Source: Photobacterium lutimaris
GTDB lineage: Bacteria; Pseudomonadota; Gammaproteobacteria; Enterobacterales; Vibrionaceae
Direction of reading: 5' to 3'
Assembly (NCBI RefSeq): GCF_003025555.1
Contig: NZ_PYMH01000003.1
Coordinates: forward strand, 186,001 to 250,000
DNA length: 64,000 nt
How positions within the stretch are numbered: the stretch's first letter is position 1; every line of letters begins with the position of its first letter. Under the pieces are notes generated by a model. That model worked only from the letters and a program-made list of their open reading frames with translations, had not been told where the DNA came from and searched no databases. The translations under genes were made by a program, and so were the position numbers. Positions 17,440 to 26,208 of the stretch are shown here, piece by piece.

Positions 17440-17455
17440 GTTTAATCGCTTGCGT
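17440..17455 (-). promoter_or_regulatory. purR: possible PurR box upstream of purR
   Basis: GTTTAATCGCTTGCGT matches the palindromic PurR consensus ACGCAAACGTTTGCGT at 10 of 16 positions, with 7 of 8 in the right half. It is about 210 bp upstream of purR. The rest of the gap 17228-17561 holds the inverted repeat and weak terminator and no gene. Confidence 0.35.
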
Positions 17456-17561
17456 TCACATTTTACTTAGTGTGGCCGATAGTGCAATGTTTGTTATCTC
17501 AAATTGCAAATTTCATGAGTTGCTATCGCTATTGTGCTTGCAAAATAATCATGTTCTATGG

Positions 17562-18389
17562 CTAAGTTGTTGCTGCTAATACGATAGGATAGTTATCGAC
17601 AGGGTGTTGGGTGATGCATACCGGCCAACCATAAACGGATTCAATGTTTTTTGCTGTCAACGCTTGCTCTGGGGTACCGTCTGCTTGGATTTTACCGTGA
17701 TTGATGATGACCAACCGGTCTGCGTATTGAGCAGCTAGATTCAGGTCGTGGATCACTATGATCACGGCGGCACCGGCCTTTGCCATTTGCCTAGCCACAA
17801 TCAATGCGTTGTGTTGGTGGGCCAAATCGAGAGCCGATGTGGGTTCATCCAGCATCAATATACACCGCTCATCGGCTTGGCTTAATTGAGTCAGCACTCT
17901 GGCAAAGTGAATCCGCTGCTTTTCACCACCTGACAGGGTTGGGTAGAGGCGGGAAGCAAGCTCGGTGACACCCACCATTGCCATTTTTTCGTGGGCAATT
18001 TTTTTTGCTTGGGCATTGGGAAGTGCTAGCGGCAGTGTACCGAGCTCGACCACTTCTTGGCCTGTGAAGGCAAAACTCAACGAACTGTGCTGAGGCAGAA
18101 CACCGAGGTGGCGAGCGAGCTGTGATGTCGGCCAGTCATGGCGAGGGTAACCGAAAAGATTTACCTCGCCTTCGGCTTCCATTTCCCCGCACAGCACTTT
18201 CAATAAGGTGCTCTTACCAGCACCATTAGGGCCAAGTAATGCCGTTAGCTGACCGCTTTTGATTTGAAGTGAAAAATCATCGAGCAACGTTTTCCCACCA
18301 AGACGCAGCGACAAATGTTCAGCGTTGATAGCGACGTTAGTTCCGGTGCTTATGTTAGCTTGATGAGGTGTGTTGGCGGTGTAGCTCAT
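17562..18389 (-). CDS. hutD: haem ABC transporter ATP-binding protein
   Basis: A 275-residue ATPase of the iron-chelate/B12 transporter class. Walker A is GPNGAGKST, the signature TLSGGEKQR, Walker B ILMLDEPTSALD and the switch VIHDLNLAAQYAD. It is the haem transporter ATPase, called HutD in Vibrio and HmuV or HemV elsewhere. Its start overlaps the permease stop by 4 nt, and it is the last gene of the tonB-exbB-exbD-hutB-hutC-hutD operon, which names the cargo. Confidence 0.9.
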   Translation of the reverse strand: MSYTANTPHQANISTGTNVAINAEHLSLRLGGKTLLDDFSLQIKSGQLTALLGPNGAGKSTLLKVLCGEMEAEGEVNLFGYPRHDWPTSQLARHLGVLPQHSSLSFAFTGQEVVELGTLPLALPNAQAKKIAHEKMAMVGVTELASRLYPTLSGGEKQRIHFARVLTQLSQADERCILMLDEPTSALDLAHQHNALIVARQMAKAGAAVIIVIHDLNLAAQYADRLVIINHGKIQADGTPEQALTAKNIESVYGWPVCITQHPVDNYPIVLAATT

Positions 18390-19426
18390 GACAGCTTACC
18401 CTTTTGTTTAACAAGGAGGTAAATGAAGAATGGGGCACCGAGCAAGGCGGTAATAATGCCGACAGGCAATTCAGCGGGGGCGGCAACGACACGGGCTAGC
18501 ATATCGGCAACGAGCAGGATCAGGGCACCTAGTAAGGCCGAAAGCGGCAGCAGTGTCTTATGGTTGGGGCCTGAAATCATACGACCAATGTGCGGTACGA
18601 TAAGCCCAACGAAACCGATTACACCGGTAAGGGAAACGGCAATACCAACCCCTGCAGCACAGAGTAAAATCAGCATACGTTTCAAGCGTTGTACGTTAAC
18701 CCCAAGGTGCTTAGCTTCGGCTTCACCCAATAAGAAGGCATTGAGCGCATTAGCGTTGCGGTCAAAAGCAACCAACAGGCCGAACAGTGTCATGTAGGCC
18801 AAAGCAATCCCCGGCCATGTTGCTCCTGCTAACGAGCCCATGGTCCATAGCGAGAGATCACGAAGTGCCTGATCGTCAGCAAAGTAGTTCATTAACCCCA
18901 GTGCAGCACCTGACAGGGCACCGATCGCCACACCGGCTAACAGCATAATGGTTACCGAAGTACCATTTTTATCTGTACCAAGCTGGTAAACGACGAAGGT
19001 ACTGATTGCGCCGCCAAAGAAGGCGAAAACAGGGACGGTGCCCAGTGTCAGTAATAACGGAAAACTGGCAGCCAGCGGCGCGAATATAACGATGGAAAGT
19101 GCGGCACCGAGGCTAGCACCGCCGGAGACGCCAATGATGCCGGGGTCGGCGAGCGGATTTCGAAACAGGCCCTGCATAACGGCACCACATAGCGCCAAAA
19201 TAGCCCCAATTGCCATACCCAATAGTGTCCGTGGTAGGCGGATCTGATGGATGACAATCTCAATATGGGCGGGTAAATCCAATGGCAATGGCAATAGTGC
19301 TTTAAAACTATCGGCAAAGCTGATGTTCATCGGGCCAACCGCGATGGATGATGTGACAGCCAATACCAGTAATGTGATACCAACTGGAAAGACGATATTG
19401 GCGGGAATTCGTTGTAACTGCATCAT
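18386..19426 (-). CDS. hutC: haem ABC transporter permease
   Basis: A 346-residue FecCD-family permease with about ten membrane helices. Family hallmarks are the loop RLPRTLLGMAIGAILALCGAVMQG, seen here in pieces around residues 65-85, the segment DPGIIGVSGGASLGA, and the coupling loop with FVGLIVPHIGRM near 270. It moves haem from the periplasmic protein HutB into the cytoplasm with HutD. Spacing to hutB is 31 nt; it overlaps hutD. Confidence 0.9.
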   Translation of the reverse strand: MMQLQRIPANIVFPVGITLLVLAVTSSIAVGPMNISFADSFKALLPLPLDLPAHIEIVIHQIRLPRTLLGMAIGAILALCGAVMQGLFRNPLADPGIIGVSGGASLGAALSIVIFAPLAASFPLLLTLGTVPVFAFFGGAISTFVVYQLGTDKNGTSVTIMLLAGVAIGALSGAALGLMNYFADDQALRDLSLWTMGSLAGATWPGIALAYMTLFGLLVAFDRNANALNAFLLGEAEAKHLGVNVQRLKRMLILLCAAGVGIAVSLTGVIGFVGLIVPHIGRMISGPNHKTLLPLSALLGALILLVADMLARVVAAPAELPVGIITALLGAPFFIYLLVKQKGKLS

Positions 19427-19457
19427 AGATATAGTGCTTAAAATAAACGGTTAACCG

Positions 19458-20294
19458 TTATTGAGGGTAGAACGCGTGGTTTAGACGTTCTGCTTCGCTC
19501 AGGCTCTTAAGGCCGAGACCACCGATCAGTGCTGTTCCATCAATAGTGACAATCGCTTTTTTTTGACCTGCTGGTGTCGCTGCCAGCAAAGGCATTTGTG
19601 TTAGCAAATCATCCACTGAGCCAATTTGGCTAAGGGTACGTGAACTCAGCAAAATAATGTCAGGCTGCATGTCTACCATGGCTTCCAGTGAAATAGGTTT
19701 GTAGGATTCAACAGCAGCCGCTGCAGGGTTGATGGCACCCGCAAGTTGGATCACGCTATCTGCAGTTGTATTTCGGCCTGCAACATTCGCTGGACGGCCT
19801 TCGTGGATCATCAGGAACAGAACTTTTTTCTTTACGGTTTGCTGGGCGAGGGTCTGATGAATGGAATCGACCTTTTGCTGGACTTGTGCCTGGAGAGCGT
19901 GGGCTTCTTTTTCAGTTTTAGTTAACTCGCCGACTTGTTCAATGCGGGACAGAAGATCATCAACGGTTTCGCCAGAGTTGACTACCTCAACCTTTATACC
20001 TGCTTGCTGAATGAGATCTAAGGTTGTTTTAGGGCCCATCTCATTGGAACCCAATAGACGGGTTGGGCTAAGCGCTATCAAGCTTTCAGCCGAGAGTTGA
20101 CGGTGGTAGCCCAAGACAGGCAACTCACCCTTAACCTGTGATTGACTGGTGATATCAACGGCAACAAGTTGTTCTTGTGCCCCCATTGCATTGATAAGCT
20201 CGGTAATTGCGGCCCCTGCGCTGATGATGCGCTCACTGGCGTATGATGAATTTGCAGCGAGAAGTAATGCGGTAGCCAGAGCAAAACGCTTCAT
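19458..20294 (-). CDS. hutB: periplasmic haem-binding protein
   Basis: A 278-residue protein starting with the signal peptide MKRFALATALLLAANSSYA, then a class-III binding protein fold (two lobes joined by a long helix) as in HmuT and ChuT. SERIISAGAAITELI and VLGYHRQLSAE open the mature chain; Y103-type haem ligands of this family may correspond to the tyrosine in LGYHRQLS, an inference. It overlaps exbD by 4 nt and precedes hutC. It collects haem from a TonB-dependent receptor, which is not encoded in this window. Confidence 0.88.
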   Translation of the reverse strand: MKRFALATALLLAANSSYASERIISAGAAITELINAMGAQEQLVAVDITSQSQVKGELPVLGYHRQLSAESLIALSPTRLLGSNEMGPKTTLDLIQQAGIKVEVVNSGETVDDLLSRIEQVGELTKTEKEAHALQAQVQQKVDSIHQTLAQQTVKKKVLFLMIHEGRPANVAGRNTTADSVIQLAGAINPAAAAVESYKPISLEAMVDMQPDIILLSSRTLSQIGSVDDLLTQMPLLAATPAGQKKAIVTIDGTALIGGLGLKSLSEAERLNHAFYPQ

Positions 20295-20713
20295 TCTTTA
20301 TCCTCTTCCATTAATAACTGTGTCGCCTTGATTTCATTTTGTTGAAGAAAAGCGAGGAGTTTTAGCATGTTTTCAACTGAGCCAGCCTTGTCAGCACCAA
20401 TAACAACGGGCTTCTCTGGGTTGGCTTTTACTTCCTTGAGAAGTGCGGTCTTGAAGGTATCCCAACTTTCGATTTCAGCACCTTGTAGCGCCCAGTAAGG
20501 CTCTGTAGAGGTGATGTTGACAGTAATGGGATCTGATTGTGTTTCTTGCAGTGCTTGTGTTTCTGTCTGTGGCAGTTCGACATCCAACGATTGCAGCTTT
20601 ACGCTGGCAGTCAGTAGTAGGAATACCATGACGATAAATATGATATCGAGCAGCGGGGTCAGGTCGGGCTTGAGATCGTTATCACTGGTCACGCCTTGGT
20701 GAGTTCGGATCAT
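20291..20713 (-). CDS. exbD: TonB energy-coupling protein ExbD
   Basis: A 140-residue protein with one N-terminal membrane helix and a periplasmic domain. The aspartate in DLTPLLDIIFIVMVFLLL is the membrane proton-path residue of the ExbD/TolR family. With ExbB it uses the proton gradient to drive TonB. Both ends overlap neighbouring genes by 4 nt (exbB before, hutB after), so the set is translationally coupled. Confidence 0.9.
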   Translation of the reverse strand: MIRTHQGVTSDNDLKPDLTPLLDIIFIVMVFLLLTASVKLQSLDVELPQTETQALQETQSDPITVNITSTEPYWALQGAEIESWDTFKTALLKEVKANPEKPVVIGADKAGSVENMLKLLAFLQQNEIKATQLLMEEDKE

Positions 20714-21405
20714 GATGCCGCCTCGACATTGTTGGGACTTTCATTGCTAGGTTGGCAATTTGCATCAAGCGTTAAGCCTTCCAACCATAGGTTACAGTGG
20801 TTAAGGCTATGTTCGAGCTTTGCTGTGACTTTATCAGCCCATAGGCCCAGTAGTTGGGAGCCGGTAATAGCGGGTAGGGCAATCAGGAGACCTGCAGCGG
20901 TTGTACGCATGGCAAGACCTAGGCCGTCAGCAAGATCATTGGGTGTGACTGAGCCAGAACTGACGGCAATACCTTTGAACATTTCAATCAAGCCAAGAAC
21001 GGTACCAAGTAGGCCAAGCAGTGGGCTGATCACGCCAATAAGGCTAAGTAGTCGTAAACCAGAACGTAGCTGAGAACGTTTCTGTTGTAGCCAGATCCCA
21101 GCAGCATCTTCCCGTAAGGTTTTGGAGAAATGGCGGTGTGAGATCAGCATCGATACGCCTTTAAATAGCAAAGGGCGTTGGTTCTTTAGTGATGATGCTA
21201 GTTGATCAAGTCCTACTTCATTATTTCGGCTTTGTTTCGCTAATAGTGCATGAATTTTTCCTCTGCCAACGCCGGTACATAACAATACTTGAATGCAGCG
21301 TTCAAGAAGGATCATCAATGTTAGCGCTGAACAAATCAGCAAAGGTGCCGTCATTAGGCCAAATTGATGTTGTAGGGAGTAAAACATTTCCATGAGTGAA
21401 TCCAA
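20710..21405 (-). CDS. exbB: TonB energy-coupling protein ExbB
   Basis: A 231-residue MotA/TolQ/ExbB-family channel protein with three membrane helices. Family stretches LRLLSLIGVISPLLGLLGTV and GLGLAMRTTAAGLLIALPAI are in the second half. It forms the pentamer around ExbD. It begins 7 nt after tonB and overlaps exbD. Vibrios have more than one TonB system; this is the one linked to haem (TonB1 type). Confidence 0.9.
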   Translation of the reverse strand: MDSLMEMFYSLQHQFGLMTAPLLICSALTLMILLERCIQVLLCTGVGRGKIHALLAKQSRNNEVGLDQLASSLKNQRPLLFKGVSMLISHRHFSKTLREDAAGIWLQQKRSQLRSGLRLLSLIGVISPLLGLLGTVLGLIEMFKGIAVSSGSVTPNDLADGLGLAMRTTAAGLLIALPAITGSQLLGLWADKVTAKLEHSLNHCNLWLEGLTLDANCQPSNESPNNVEAAS

Positions 21406-21412
21406 CTAGATG

Positions 21413-22153
21413 CTAGTCCAACTTAAATCGGACAGGAATTTGTACGCGATGGGCAATAGCTTGACCATCAACAATATGGGATGAAAAACGCCAGCGCTTA
21501 ATTGCAGCTATTGCTGCCTCGTCAAGGATCTCTGTACCGGATGATTTCAGCAGGTTTTGTTTTACCTGTTTGCCGGATTCATCAATCCAAATTTCAACCA
21601 GTACTTGCCCTTCAAGTCCACGGCGCTTGGCAATACGAGGGTATTTCACCGGGCTAGGGCGCGTGGCAAACGTTGGCTTGGTGACGAGTTGAGGCTCGCT
21701 GTTTACCCCTGATGCAGCTTGGGATTGAACGGTCGGTACTGGCTCAGTGGCTTTAGTTAACTCTTGTGCTGGTTTTGGTTTGTTTATTTCAACTGGGTTT
21801 ACAACAGGCTCTGTTTTGTTAGTGACTTTTTGCTCGACCTTTTTATCAATGCTTGTTTTGGGAGCGGGCTTGTTGATCTTCTTAGTCTCAGCCGTAGGTT
21901 GCTTTTTCTTGGCCAGCTTTTTCACTGCCGTCTCATCTTTGACGACTTTTTTAGGGGCTTTAGGTGCAGGCGGTTCGGTTGTAACAGGCCCCGCTGGTTG
22001 AGGCGTGGGTGCCGAAACGAGGTTTAGCGATACCTTGGTTGACTCTGTGCCAACAGGCATCGCCATCGCCATTGTGTTTGGGACAGCAGAAAGTAATAGG
22101 CTGTGGGCAAGCACGGATATAGCACCGGCTATGGCATATCTCTTTGCGTTCAC
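21413..22153 (-). CDS. tonB: TonB protein
   Basis: A 246-residue protein with an N-terminal membrane anchor (about 8-28, SVLAHSLLLSAV), a long proline/lysine-rich periplasmic spacer (about 45-155) and a C-terminal TonB domain (about 165-246; PRIAKRRGLEGQVLVEIWID and AIAAIKRWRFSS). It spans the periplasm and passes ExbBD energy to outer-membrane receptors. First gene of the operon; the promoter region 22154-22546 is shared with divergent hutW and holds a likely Fur box. Confidence 0.9.
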   Translation of the reverse strand: MNAKRYAIAGAISVLAHSLLLSAVPNTMAMAMPVGTESTKVSLNLVSAPTPQPAGPVTTEPPAPKAPKKVVKDETAVKKLAKKKQPTAETKKINKPAPKTSIDKKVEQKVTNKTEPVVNPVEINKPKPAQELTKATEPVPTVQSQAASGVNSEPQLVTKPTFATRPSPVKYPRIAKRRGLEGQVLVEIWIDESGKQVKQNLLKSSGTEILDEAAIAAIKRWRFSSHIVDGQAIAHRVQIPVRFKLD

Positions 22154-22279
22154 TGTTCAACTCCAACCATGCGAAATAATGCTATATGTGTTTGTTAATG
22201 TTGAAAAATCGCTTTATCAGCGATCTGTCACTTAACGCTTCGAATCAAGAATAGCACTCATTATCCACGTAATCGTAAT

Positions 22280-22298
22280 AATATCAATTATCATTTGC
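22280..22298. promoter_or_regulatory. probable Fur box between tonB and hutW
   Basis: AATATCAATTATCATTTGC agrees with the 19-bp Fur consensus (GATAATGATAATCATTATC) at 12 of 19 positions, including the central ATNATCATT core. It lies in the divergent promoter region of the two haem operons, where iron repression is known in Vibrio. Further ATTATC/ATCATT fragments flank it, so more than one Fur dimer may bind. Confidence 0.6.
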
Positions 22299-22386
22299 AA
22301 TATCATTTATTGGCACTTATGATTGCCTTCAAACAAGAGTGGTTATCATTCCACAAAAAATAGGGCTGAGCCCAAAGGAAGTCGTA

Positions 22387-22427
22387 ATACCCATGTCACT
22401 TCAAATTGAATGAAGTGACTTGAGTAT
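22387..22427. repeat. short palindromic repeat, degenerate TATACCCAAG-family copy
   Basis: ATACCCATGTCACTTCA...TGAAGTGACTTGAGTAT is an imperfect 41-bp palindrome. It resembles a compact version of the element at 60041-60108 (ATACCCAAGTGACTTCAA ... TTGAAGTTACTTGGGTAT). It lies in the hutW leader, about 120 bp before the start codon. Confidence 0.6.
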
Positions 22428-22546
22428 CTCGTTTGCTCAACGTGGTACTAGAAATCAACAGCAAAGTATTGCTGCTCTAGTGAGGGAAACAGGCAGGCAT
22501 TCGCCTGTTGAGGAGGGGCTAGGAAACTAGCTCGACGAAGAAGTAG

Positions 22547-23932
22547 ATGATTGAAGAACAAGCATTACAATCTGCTGTATTGGCGCCGGAACTACTAACC
22601 GAAGGGATCGTCGGAAAACATACGCCCGATCCACTCCGGTATGCCTTTGCCAACAAGCGCTCTGCGCATGCGGGGGGGATGTCGTCAATAGTCGCAGAGG
22701 AAGAGCGGCAGGGCTTAGCACTGAAAGCGCTCTCAACGGTACCGGAAAGCCCTAATAGCCGCTGCCTTTACATTCATATTCCATTTTGCCGTGTTCGTTG
22801 CACATACTGTAATTTCTTTCAGTATGCCTCTAGCCAATCACTCATTGATGATTATTTCGCGGCGTTGATGGTAGAGCTGAAAGCGAAAGCTGCTATGGCT
22901 TGGACCCAGGCTGCGCCCTTTCGGGCCGTGTACGTTGGCGGAGGTACGCCGACGGATCTTTCAGCTGAACAAGTGACACGTTTGGGTAAAATGGTGAAAG
23001 CTCACTTTCCATTGACCACCGACTGTGAAATTACCCTTGAAGGGCGCATCAACCGTTTCGATGACCGTATGTTCGACGGTGCACTAGAAGGTGGTTTCAA
23101 CCGCTTTTCATTTGGTGTCCAGAGTTTTGATACAACCGTTCGCCGCAAAGCGAAGCGCCTTGATGATCGTGAACCTGTAATCGAACGTATTCAATCTCTC
23201 AGCGCAACCAACGCCGCGCCGATCGTTATTGATTTACTGTTCGGTCTGCCTTATCAAAATATGGAAATTTGGCAGCAAGATCTTGCTGACTTTCTGGACA
23301 GTGGCGCGCATGGTGTTGATCTCTATCAGCTGATTGAGATGGGGGGGACACCGATGAAAGGCATGATAGAACAAGGCCGCCTTCCTGAGCCTGCAGATAC
23401 GCCGACTAAAGCCTCCATGTTTGAATATGGCGTAAACTTTATGGCGCAGCACCATCTACGCCGGTTAAGTGGAAACCATTGGGCTCGTGATAACCGAGAG
23501 CGCAGCATTTATAACAGCCTCGCTAAGACATCTGCTGAAGTCTTGCCTTTAGGCGCGGGTGCTGGTGGTAACGTCGGTGGGTTCGGTTTCATGCAGCACA
23601 GAACCTTGGATGCTTATATCGAAGCAATTAAAGCTGAACAGCTTCCGTTAGCCATGATGACGAAGTCTGGCCCTCAGGCTGCATTACATTCCGAAATTAA
23701 AGCCAGCTTTGACCGCGGTTTCCTGTCTGCAAAAGATTTCCAGCAAAAGTTTGGCCAAGATCTGTTTGGATTTTGCAAACCCTTGTTTGAAGCATGGCAA
23801 AAGAACGGTTTGGTGAAAATGGAAGATCAGTACCTCTCGTTGACGTTAGCCGGAACGTTCTGGTCTGTGACCTTGGCACAGTCGTTGATTCAAGTTTTGC
23901 AACAGAGTGCGATTAAGCAAGTCGCCGCATAA
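22547..23932 (+). CDS. hutW: radical SAM haem-degrading enzyme HutW (anaerobilin synthase type)
   Basis: A 461-residue radical SAM protein. The cluster motif CRVRCTYC places C81, C85 and C88 around the catalytic [4Fe-4S], and GGGTPTDL and the HemN-like barrel follow (RFSFGVQSFD). It belongs to the HutW/ChuW branch of the coproporphyrinogen-dehydrogenase-like proteins. ChuW of enterohaemorrhagic E. coli opens haem without oxygen to free iron, and HutW is its Vibrio counterpart. The first ~70 residues extend before the barrel. First of hutW-hutX-hutZ, divergent from the tonB operon. Confidence 0.92.
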   Translation: MIEEQALQSAVLAPELLTEGIVGKHTPDPLRYAFANKRSAHAGGMSSIVAEEERQGLALKALSTVPESPNSRCLYIHIPFCRVRCTYCNFFQYASSQSLIDDYFAALMVELKAKAAMAWTQAAPFRAVYVGGGTPTDLSAEQVTRLGKMVKAHFPLTTDCEITLEGRINRFDDRMFDGALEGGFNRFSFGVQSFDTTVRRKAKRLDDREPVIERIQSLSATNAAPIVIDLLFGLPYQNMEIWQQDLADFLDSGAHGVDLYQLIEMGGTPMKGMIEQGRLPEPADTPTKASMFEYGVNFMAQHHLRRLSGNHWARDNRERSIYNSLAKTSAEVLPLGAGAGGNVGGFGFMQHRTLDAYIEAIKAEQLPLAMMTKSGPQAALHSEIKASFDRGFLSAKDFQQKFGQDLFGFCKPLFEAWQKNGLVKMEDQYLSLTLAGTFWSVTLAQSLIQVLQQSAIKQVAA

Positions 23933-23989
23933 ACGAATTAAATATAACCTATTAAAAGATCTGTACATTGATGTACTTGGAGATAAATC

Positions 23990-24508
23990 GTGTTTGATAA
24001 AATTTCATTTGAAGCGCTAAAAGCCCAAGTGGCTGAACAACTTGCCGTTGAACCGAAACTGCACGCAATGGCGATTGCAGACACTTTAGGTGTGACTGAA
24101 GGTGAAGTCGTAATGGCCTTCCCTGAAGAGTTGGTGGTTGCATTACCGGGTGAACATGCACAAGCGATTTTGGAAGATTTGCCAACATGGGGGCCGGTGA
24201 CGACTATCGTTCACTCCATGGCCTCAATTTTCGAAGTAAAAGCCCCATTTCCTAAAGGTAAAGAGGCGCGTGGTTACTACAATTTGATGGGTAAAGAGGG
24301 TGAATTACATGGCCATCTTCGCCTAGATCTAGTGACAGATATCGGTTTGGTTAGTAAGCCATTCATGGGGCAAGAAAGCTACTTCATTGGTTTCTTTGCT
24401 AAAGGCGGTGAGTGTGTCTTCAAAGTGTATCTAGGTCGCGATAAAAAACGTCAGCTGTTCCCTGAGCAGATTGAAAAATTCCAAGCACTTAAAATAAAAT
24501 TCAAATAA
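23990..24508 (+). CDS. hutX: cytosolic haem carrier HutX
   Basis: A 172-residue ChuX/HutX-family protein starting at a GTG with a good ribosome-binding site (TTGGAGATAAATC); no ATG fits. In V. cholerae HutX binds haem and hands it to HutZ. The family core FPEELVVALPGEHAQAIL and the later GHLRLDLVTDIGLVSKPF are visible. It follows hutW by 57 nt; the next gene hutZ is separated by a palindromic repeat rather than by a terminator. Confidence 0.9.
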   Translation: MFDKISFEALKAQVAEQLAVEPKLHAMAIADTLGVTEGEVVMAFPEELVVALPGEHAQAILEDLPTWGPVTTIVHSMASIFEVKAPFPKGKEARGYYNLMGKEGELHGHLRLDLVTDIGLVSKPFMGQESYFIGFFAKGGECVFKVYLGRDKKRQLFPEQIEKFQALKIKFK

Positions 24509-24511
24509 TAA

Positions 24512-24626
24512 TATACCCAAGTTTCCTCAAGGTGCAGGAGTGGATGGGCTGACGCCCTCCCGAAGGGCGAGTTTTCTAAGCTTCTAAATTCTCGATGAAC
24601 CAGTAACTTGAAGTAGCTTGGGTATA
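24512..24626. repeat. intergenic palindromic element with TATACCCAAG ends
   Basis: A 115-bp element framed by TATACCCAAG (24512-24521) and CTTGGGTATA (24617-24626), with internal imperfect pairing and a central CGCCCTCCCGAAGGGCG hairpin. It stands between hutX and hutZ inside the operon, where a folded transcript could protect or weaken the hutZ message. Related copies are at 22387, 60041 and 62928. Confidence 0.8.
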
Positions 24627-24644
24627 ATAACGGAGAAAGTCAGA

Positions 24645-25202
24645 ATGAATGCTGTAAAGCAAGAGCGCCTTCAAAACCGTCTAGGCCCAGAAATCTCAGA
24701 GTTCCGCCAATCTTGCCAGACGATTCAGCTGGCGACTGTTGATGCTGATGGTAAACCGAATGTAAGTTATGCACCGTTTGCGTTGCTTGACGATGGCTAC
24801 TACGTGCTGATCAGCCAGATTGCCAAGCACGCCCGGAATTTGCTGGAGAATCCTCAGGTTTCTTTGATGATGATTGAAGACGAAGCTTCATCTAAAACCA
24901 TTTATGCACGTAAGCGTTTAACGTTCGAAGCCAACGTGGTAGTAGTCGAGCGTGAGACTGAAAAGTGGCTCGCTGCTGTTGAACAGCTAAAAGAGCGTTT
25001 TGGTGAAATTATTGATGGCCTAAGTGGTTTGGAAGATTTCAAAATGTTCCGGTTTGAACCAACTCAAGGCTTGTTCGTTAAGGGCTTTGGCCAAGCCTTC
25101 CAAGTCAGTGGTGATGATTTAGTGGATTTTGTACATCTACAAGAAGGCCACCGTCGTATCAAAGACGGCAGCGAAGTCACTCAGCCGACAGAAGAACGGT
25201 AA
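24645..25202 (+). CDS. hutZ: haem utilisation protein HutZ (haem-degrading, split-barrel FMN-oxidase fold)
   Basis: A 185-residue protein from the ATG at 24645, set by an ACGGAGAAAG ribosome-binding site; an in-frame TTG at 24618 inside the repeat is less likely. The pyridoxamine-oxidase-like split barrel opens with FRQSCQTIQLATVDADGKPNVSYAPF. In V. cholerae HutZ binds and degrades haem in the cytoplasm, using haem from HutX. Last gene of the hutWXZ unit. Confidence 0.9.
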   Translation: MNAVKQERLQNRLGPEISEFRQSCQTIQLATVDADGKPNVSYAPFALLDDGYYVLISQIAKHARNLLENPQVSLMMIEDEASSKTIYARKRLTFEANVVVVERETEKWLAAVEQLKERFGEIIDGLSGLEDFKMFRFEPTQGLFVKGFGQAFQVSGDDLVDFVHLQEGHRRIKDGSEVTQPTEER

Positions 25203-25230
25203 AGGCCTAAAAAGATATTATCTAACAACA

Positions 25231-25253
25231 GCCTAGGATGCTCACCTAGGCTG
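25231..25253 (+). terminator. possible terminator after hutZ
   Basis: AGCCTAGG / CCTAGGCT, an 8-bp perfect stem with a 7-nt loop, 28 bp after the hutZ stop; the following GGTTTATTT is only moderately T-rich. Confidence 0.6.
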
Positions 25254-25358
25254 GTTTATTTGCGCTGTTATTTTAAGTGACTATAACAGACTATAGCGGA
25301 TAGGCTTGATCGTGATCAGCGTCTTCAACGTTCAAACTTGATAGCGCAAAAATACGTG

Positions 25359-25385
25359 TGATAATTAGGGTAAACATAATTATCA
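25359..25385. promoter_or_regulatory. dyad TGATAATTA-N9-TAATTATCA before the 25398 gene
   Basis: A perfect 9-bp inverted repeat with a 9-bp spacer ends 12 bp before the chosen start codon at 25398. Arms resemble Fur half-sites (TGATAAT / ATTATCA), but the spacing is wider than in a classical Fur box. Confidence 0.5.
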
Positions 25386-25397
25386 ATGGATAAAGTC

Positions 25398-25793
25398 ATG
25401 TCTACCGATCCAAGACGCGAAGTGCGATTTGCGTATATCGCTAGCTTCCTAACCCCGCTGACGTTGATGATCTCAGGCATCATTGCCGTTATCTACTCGG
25501 CTTATAAGCTGAACAAGGGCACTGATGAGCTGAGCTACAGCCACTATTACACCATCATTCGTACCTTCTTCTACTTCTTCACTTTCTTTGTTGTGCTTGG
25601 TGTAACGGCAGCGACAACCACTGGGATCATTGCCGGGGCTGAGTACTGGGTCTATAGCCCTATCTTGCACAAGATCTTGCAGGTCATTCCCGTTGTCGGT
25701 CTTATCATTGCGGTACTGGCTATTGTGAAATGGTTTATCCAGCACATTCAAGGTATGAAGTTGCTTAAAGCCAATCAGCCTGTGAAATTGTAA
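25398..25793 (+). CDS. small inner-membrane protein of unknown function (DUF4870-like)
   Basis: A 131-residue protein from the ATG at 25398, because GGATAAAG lies 6-8 nt before it; an ATG four codons earlier directly abuts the dyad and has no ribosome-binding site. Three or four hydrophobic helices are seen at about 9-30, 51-80 and 93-118, with a short acidic-tyrosine loop (DELSYSHYYT). The overall plan resembles DUF4870-type membrane proteins; this is a weak assignment. It is a single-gene unit with a dyad in front and a terminator behind, which suggests individual control. Confidence 0.6.
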   Translation: MSTDPRREVRFAYIASFLTPLTLMISGIIAVIYSAYKLNKGTDELSYSHYYTIIRTFFYFFTFFVVLGVTAATTTGIIAGAEYWVYSPILHKILQVIPVVGLIIAVLAIVKWFIQHIQGMKLLKANQPVKL

Positions 25794-25824
25794 TCTTACC
25801 CATACCGGGGATATTTATACTTTA

Positions 25825-25856
25825 AAAAGCTGGTGTTTATTCATCAGCTTTTTTTA
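25825..25856 (+). terminator. rho-independent terminator
   Basis: AAAAGCTG / CAGCTTTT stem followed by a T run, ending the 25398 gene and insulating the eut locus. Confidence 0.85.
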
Positions 25857-26208
25857 TGCCTCCGTATTTTTACGTCAAGTATGTTTTTAATTGTGTTGAT
25901 ATATTTATCTAAACGAACAAGAGGGTATGTTTAATTATCATTTTGATAGATACATTCAAAATGAATCATTAATCTCTGTTGCTCTATCGTTAAGTATACT
26001 AATTTTTTTGGTTGTCTGATTTTATTTTAATTGTTTTTTTTAAGTGCAGTTAAAGTCTTTTAATAAGCGATTAAGTGATTGCTGTCATGTTTTATCGATA
26101 ACTTTAATAATTAATAGAAGTAAAAAAATAGTTGTGTGACAGGGGTTTCATAAAAGCGCCTCGCAGAGGTGTAGATTGGTTTAGTGTTTTTATACTAAGT
26201 ACCCACTA
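25857..26208 (+). promoter_or_regulatory. AT-rich eut promoter/leader region, no gene seen
   Basis: These 352 bases hold no convincing open frame. They contain a short hairpin CGCCTC-GCA-GAGGTG near 26158-26172 and a good -10 hexamer TATACT at 26191, only 12 bp before the eutS ATG, with no clear -35 at the right distance. A B12 riboswitch box or paired EutV-type antiterminator hairpins were looked for and not found. The real start of the transcript is therefore uncertain. Confidence 0.4.

Noticed and set aside
25857-26208. B12 riboswitch before the eut locus
   Set aside because: No B12 box or its surrounding helices could be recognised.
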